The notes under the pieces were generated by a model. That model worked only from the letters and a program-made list of their open reading frames with translations, did no database searches and was not told the origin of the DNA. The position numbers and the translations under genes were made by a program. 17,325 nucleotides of DNA, taken from NCBI GenBank assembly GCA_023422735.1, contig JAFAGL010000180.1, positions 1-17,325 of the forward strand. Reading direction: 5' to 3'. This document shows, piece by piece, positions 16,801-17,325 of this stretch. The stretch comes from Pseudomonadota bacterium (GTDB taxonomy: Bacteria; Pseudomonadota; Alphaproteobacteria; Rhizobiales; Rhizobiaceae). The first letter of the stretch is position 1. Each line of letters begins with the position of its first letter.

Positions 16801-16910
16801 AGGGCGACACTGCAACTGAGCCGGTTGTAACATCGTCTGTGCCGGAAACCGAACGGAAGGATGATGCGCCGCGAAAAGCTGGCTGGTGGCAGCGGAAGAC
16901 CTTTTTCTGA
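13818..16910 (+). CDS. rne: Ribonuclease E
   Basis: This endoribonuclease starts most mRNA decay and processes rRNA and tRNA; it is the scaffold of the RNA degradosome. In the 1030-residue product the S1 RNA-binding domain begins near residue 38 (RGNIYLARVTRVEPSLQAAF). It is interrupted by an acidic, low-complexity insert (about 92-298, with runs of Asp, Glu and Ser) and resumes at YKIQEVIKRRQILLVQVVKEERGNKG region positions 300-325. The DNase I-like catalytic domain has Asp515 (AIDVNSG) and Asp558 (VVDFIDMEE). The zinc link is CPHCGGTG (Cys616, Cys619). The C-terminal half is disordered, with arginine-rich RNA-binding patches (near 758-771 and 822-837) and a last motif GWWQRKTFF. GWW tails bind PNPase in Caulobacter. 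ATG 13818 gives the usual alphaproteobacterial start (M-x-NKMLIDAS). A TTG at 13797 is less likely. A strong terminator follows. Confidence 0.97.
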   Translation: MPNKMLIDASHPEETRVVVTRGNRIEEFDFESQDKKQLRGNIYLARVTRVEPSLQAAFVEYGGNRHGFLAFSEIHPDYYQIPVADRQALLRAEAEAAEDEDNEDEEEPSNRRRRRGRSGKNRQKDQAEQLASGDETPDSEHKQSSDADEGAPLVELEPLDSPSFLSNSFGPRIGDTEDPVNEDGGSGSEDDSVAGNGSEDSNAADEDIKDENGGSDDNSGPAMPASIENDVISEELSEHSSEVSETNTLEDQASRHGQNDSDDSGDDSDDDSDDDEVESVGAEDAIEEAQPRRRANRRQYKIQEVIKRRQILLVQVVKEERGNKGAALTTYLSLAGRYSVLMPNTARGGGISRKITNVQDRKRLKDVVKELDVPQGMGVILRTAGESRTKAEIKRDYEYLMRMWENVRTLTLESTAPALVYEEGSLIKRSVRDLYNKDIEEIQVAGEDGYREAKNFMRMLMPSHAKVVQPYRDTVPIFARNGIEGQLDRMLQPQVNLKSGGYIIINQTEALVAIDVNSGRSTKEHSIEDTALQTNLEAADEVARQLRLRDLAGLIVVDFIDMEENRNNRAVEKRMKDALKNDRARIQVGRISHFGLLEMSRQRIRASVLESTTQTCPHCGGTGHIRSESSVALHVIRAIEEYLLKDNRFDITVRTPVSTALYVLNHKRSTLVEIEGRFGVSVSLEADETLGTQHYAISKGDAVENPVTVTTPSYETVVDDLDEEVALEIDETQDEDQSGDGDNRSETKQSSGDQEGDRKRRRRRRRRGKDRDRESASEHPVSQAVTGDHGLASNADEAPTGDENSQTGAEVAVPESELDADQKKRRRGKRGGRRNRRDEVGGLDNQNSEAEGGDRGTVNQESTSVLETTNALPETSKQLAPSEQLIEMPIDAESSAATIGQQEVGTVETAVAAGEAEPPAKPKRTRTKRVKKLAEEPVIASETKDAQKGLETAVASADIEASVPAETASAQPDVEPQAGPKEDRSRPSRRRAATEGDTATEPVVTSSVPETERKDDAPRKAGWWQRKTFF

Positions 16911-16917
16911 TCACTCT

Positions 16918-16952
16918 AAGAAAATGGCCGGAGTTTCCGGCCATTTTCTTTT
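16918..16952. terminator. Bidirectional rho-independent terminator after rne
   Basis: AAGAAAATGGCCGG (16918-16931) is the exact complement of CCGGCCATTTTCTT (16937-16950), a 14-pair stem with an AGTTT loop, ending in U-rich tracts on both strands. It lies eight bases after the rne stop and four bases before the end of the converging lipoprotein gene, so it should serve both transcripts. Confidence 0.92.
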
Positions 16953-16955
16953 GAA

Positions 16956-17198
16956 CTAGTGATATACGTAATATCCGCGATAAGTGGGCCAAGGCTCGGA
17001 ACGAAAAGCTTCACGGCGGGCTTCTCGTCGGTCTAATTCCAGTCGCTGCATGCAACTGGCGAAAGCATCGTTTCGCGTCTTGAAGCCATACGATCTGCAC
17101 TCCGTTTCATCGCGTTCTCGTCTCTCTTCAGGCGTGATTGTCTGGCAGGCTGTAACCAAACCGGCGATTGCGATTATCAAGATTGTGCCTTTGCGCAT
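16956..17198 (-). CDS. Small lipoprotein, unknown function
   Basis: This is an 80-residue protein with a classic lipoprotein signal: MRKGT, a hydrophobic core (ILIIAIAGLVTAC) and the lipobox VTAC with the lipidated Cys18. The mature part is hydrophilic and probably helical (TPEERRERDETE), with two further cysteines (Cys34 in ECRSYGF and Cys49 in FASCMQRLELDRREARRE), and ends in an aromatic tail rich in tyrosine. The paired cysteines could form a disulfide in the envelope. I recall small lipoproteins with a CRSYGF/CxQRLxLDRR pattern as common in Rhizobiales, but know no function. ATG 17198 (GGAG just upstream) and ATG 17207 are both possible starts and differ by three residues. It lies 58 bases after the aminotransferase fragment on the same strand and may be cotranscribed with it. 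Confidence 0.85.
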   Translation of the reverse strand: MRKGTILIIAIAGLVTACQTITPEERRERDETECRSYGFKTRNDAFASCMQRLELDRREARREAFRSEPWPTYRGYYVYH

Positions 17199-17256
17199 GG
17201 TCTCCATCCCCAATATGCCTTAAGAACATGTGGAGTAGACGATCCACGAAACAAGC

Positions 17257-17325
17257 TCAGCGCCTTAACCAACCCTCAATGCGGTCGGTCGCCTCAACAA
17301 TCTCGTCCATACTACCAGCATACGA
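17257..17325 (-). CDS. C-terminal end of a probable class I/II PLP-dependent aminotransferase (partial)
   Basis: The last 22 codons of a minus-strand gene run in from the window edge and end in TGA (SYAGSMDEIVEATDRIEGWL and two arginines). The pattern SYA-x-S, then an acidic helix, then RI-x-x-W at the end resembles the C-terminus of aspartate-type PLP aminotransferases, where the SYA segment follows a substrate-binding arginine. With so little sequence the call is an inference, and the substrate cannot be told. An unrelated protein with a similar helix remains possible. Confidence 0.5.
   Translation of the reverse strand, partial: SYAGSMDEIVEATDRIEGWLRR

Noticed and set aside
17230..17247. 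Inverted repeat GTGGA / TCCAC between the aminotransferase end and the lipoprotein gene
   Set aside because: There are only five pairs with an eight-base loop and no U-tract, too weak to call a terminator.
1..17325. CRISPR array, insertion sequence, prophage or defence island
   Set aside because: No regularly spaced repeats, transposase or integrase motifs, target-site duplications or tRNA attachment sites were found. All recognised genes are core genes.

Overview
The window looks like core chromosome of an alphaproteobacterium, most likely of the order Hyphomicrobiales (Rhizobium/Brucella relatives). The reasons are the run rne / amiC / mrcA / prfB, an RNase E with a large acidic insert in its S1 domain and a GWW motif at its C-terminus, an RF2 with SPY in place of SPF, and a single-chain biotin-dependent propionyl-CoA carboxylase alpha subunit. 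The genus cannot be fixed from sequence alone. I see no insertion sequences, prophage, CRISPR, tRNA or rRNA, and every recognised gene is a housekeeping gene. No clearly new defence or mobile system is visible. The less ordinary signals lie in translation control, RNA structure and very small genes.

Region by region. 1-2602 (minus): dnaE, the replicative DNA polymerase III alpha subunit, missing its C-terminus at the window edge. 2702-4714 (minus): pccA, started at a GTG, with a plausible promoter just upstream. 4857-7989 (plus): a formaldehyde-detoxification block of frmA, a UPF0178 (YaiI/YqxD) nuclease-like gene, fghA and a 25-residue hydrophobic microprotein, closed by a bidirectional terminator. 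The 459-bp gap between frmA and the UPF0178 gene holds no secure gene, but it has a long hairpin that buries the next start codon. 8052-13159 (minus): prfB, mrcA and amiC. The prfB gene is split by a textbook programmed +1 frameshift (AGGAGG, then CTT TGA C). 13160-13817: a 658-bp divergent intergenic region with several strong stem-loops, one terminator-like and one overlapping the rne ribosome binding site. 13818-16910 (plus): rne. 16918-16952: a second bidirectional terminator. 16956-17198 (minus): a small lipoprotein. 17257-17325 (minus): the last 22 codons of a probable PLP-dependent aminotransferase.

How the genes work together. frmA oxidises S-hydroxymethylglutathione (formaldehyde plus glutathione) to S-formylglutathione, and fghA hydrolyses this to formate and glutathione, so the two form a complete pathway. 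mrcA and amiC build and cut peptidoglycan. prfB, rne and dnaE serve translation termination, RNA decay and replication. pccA makes methylmalonyl-CoA with a PccB partner that is not in the window.
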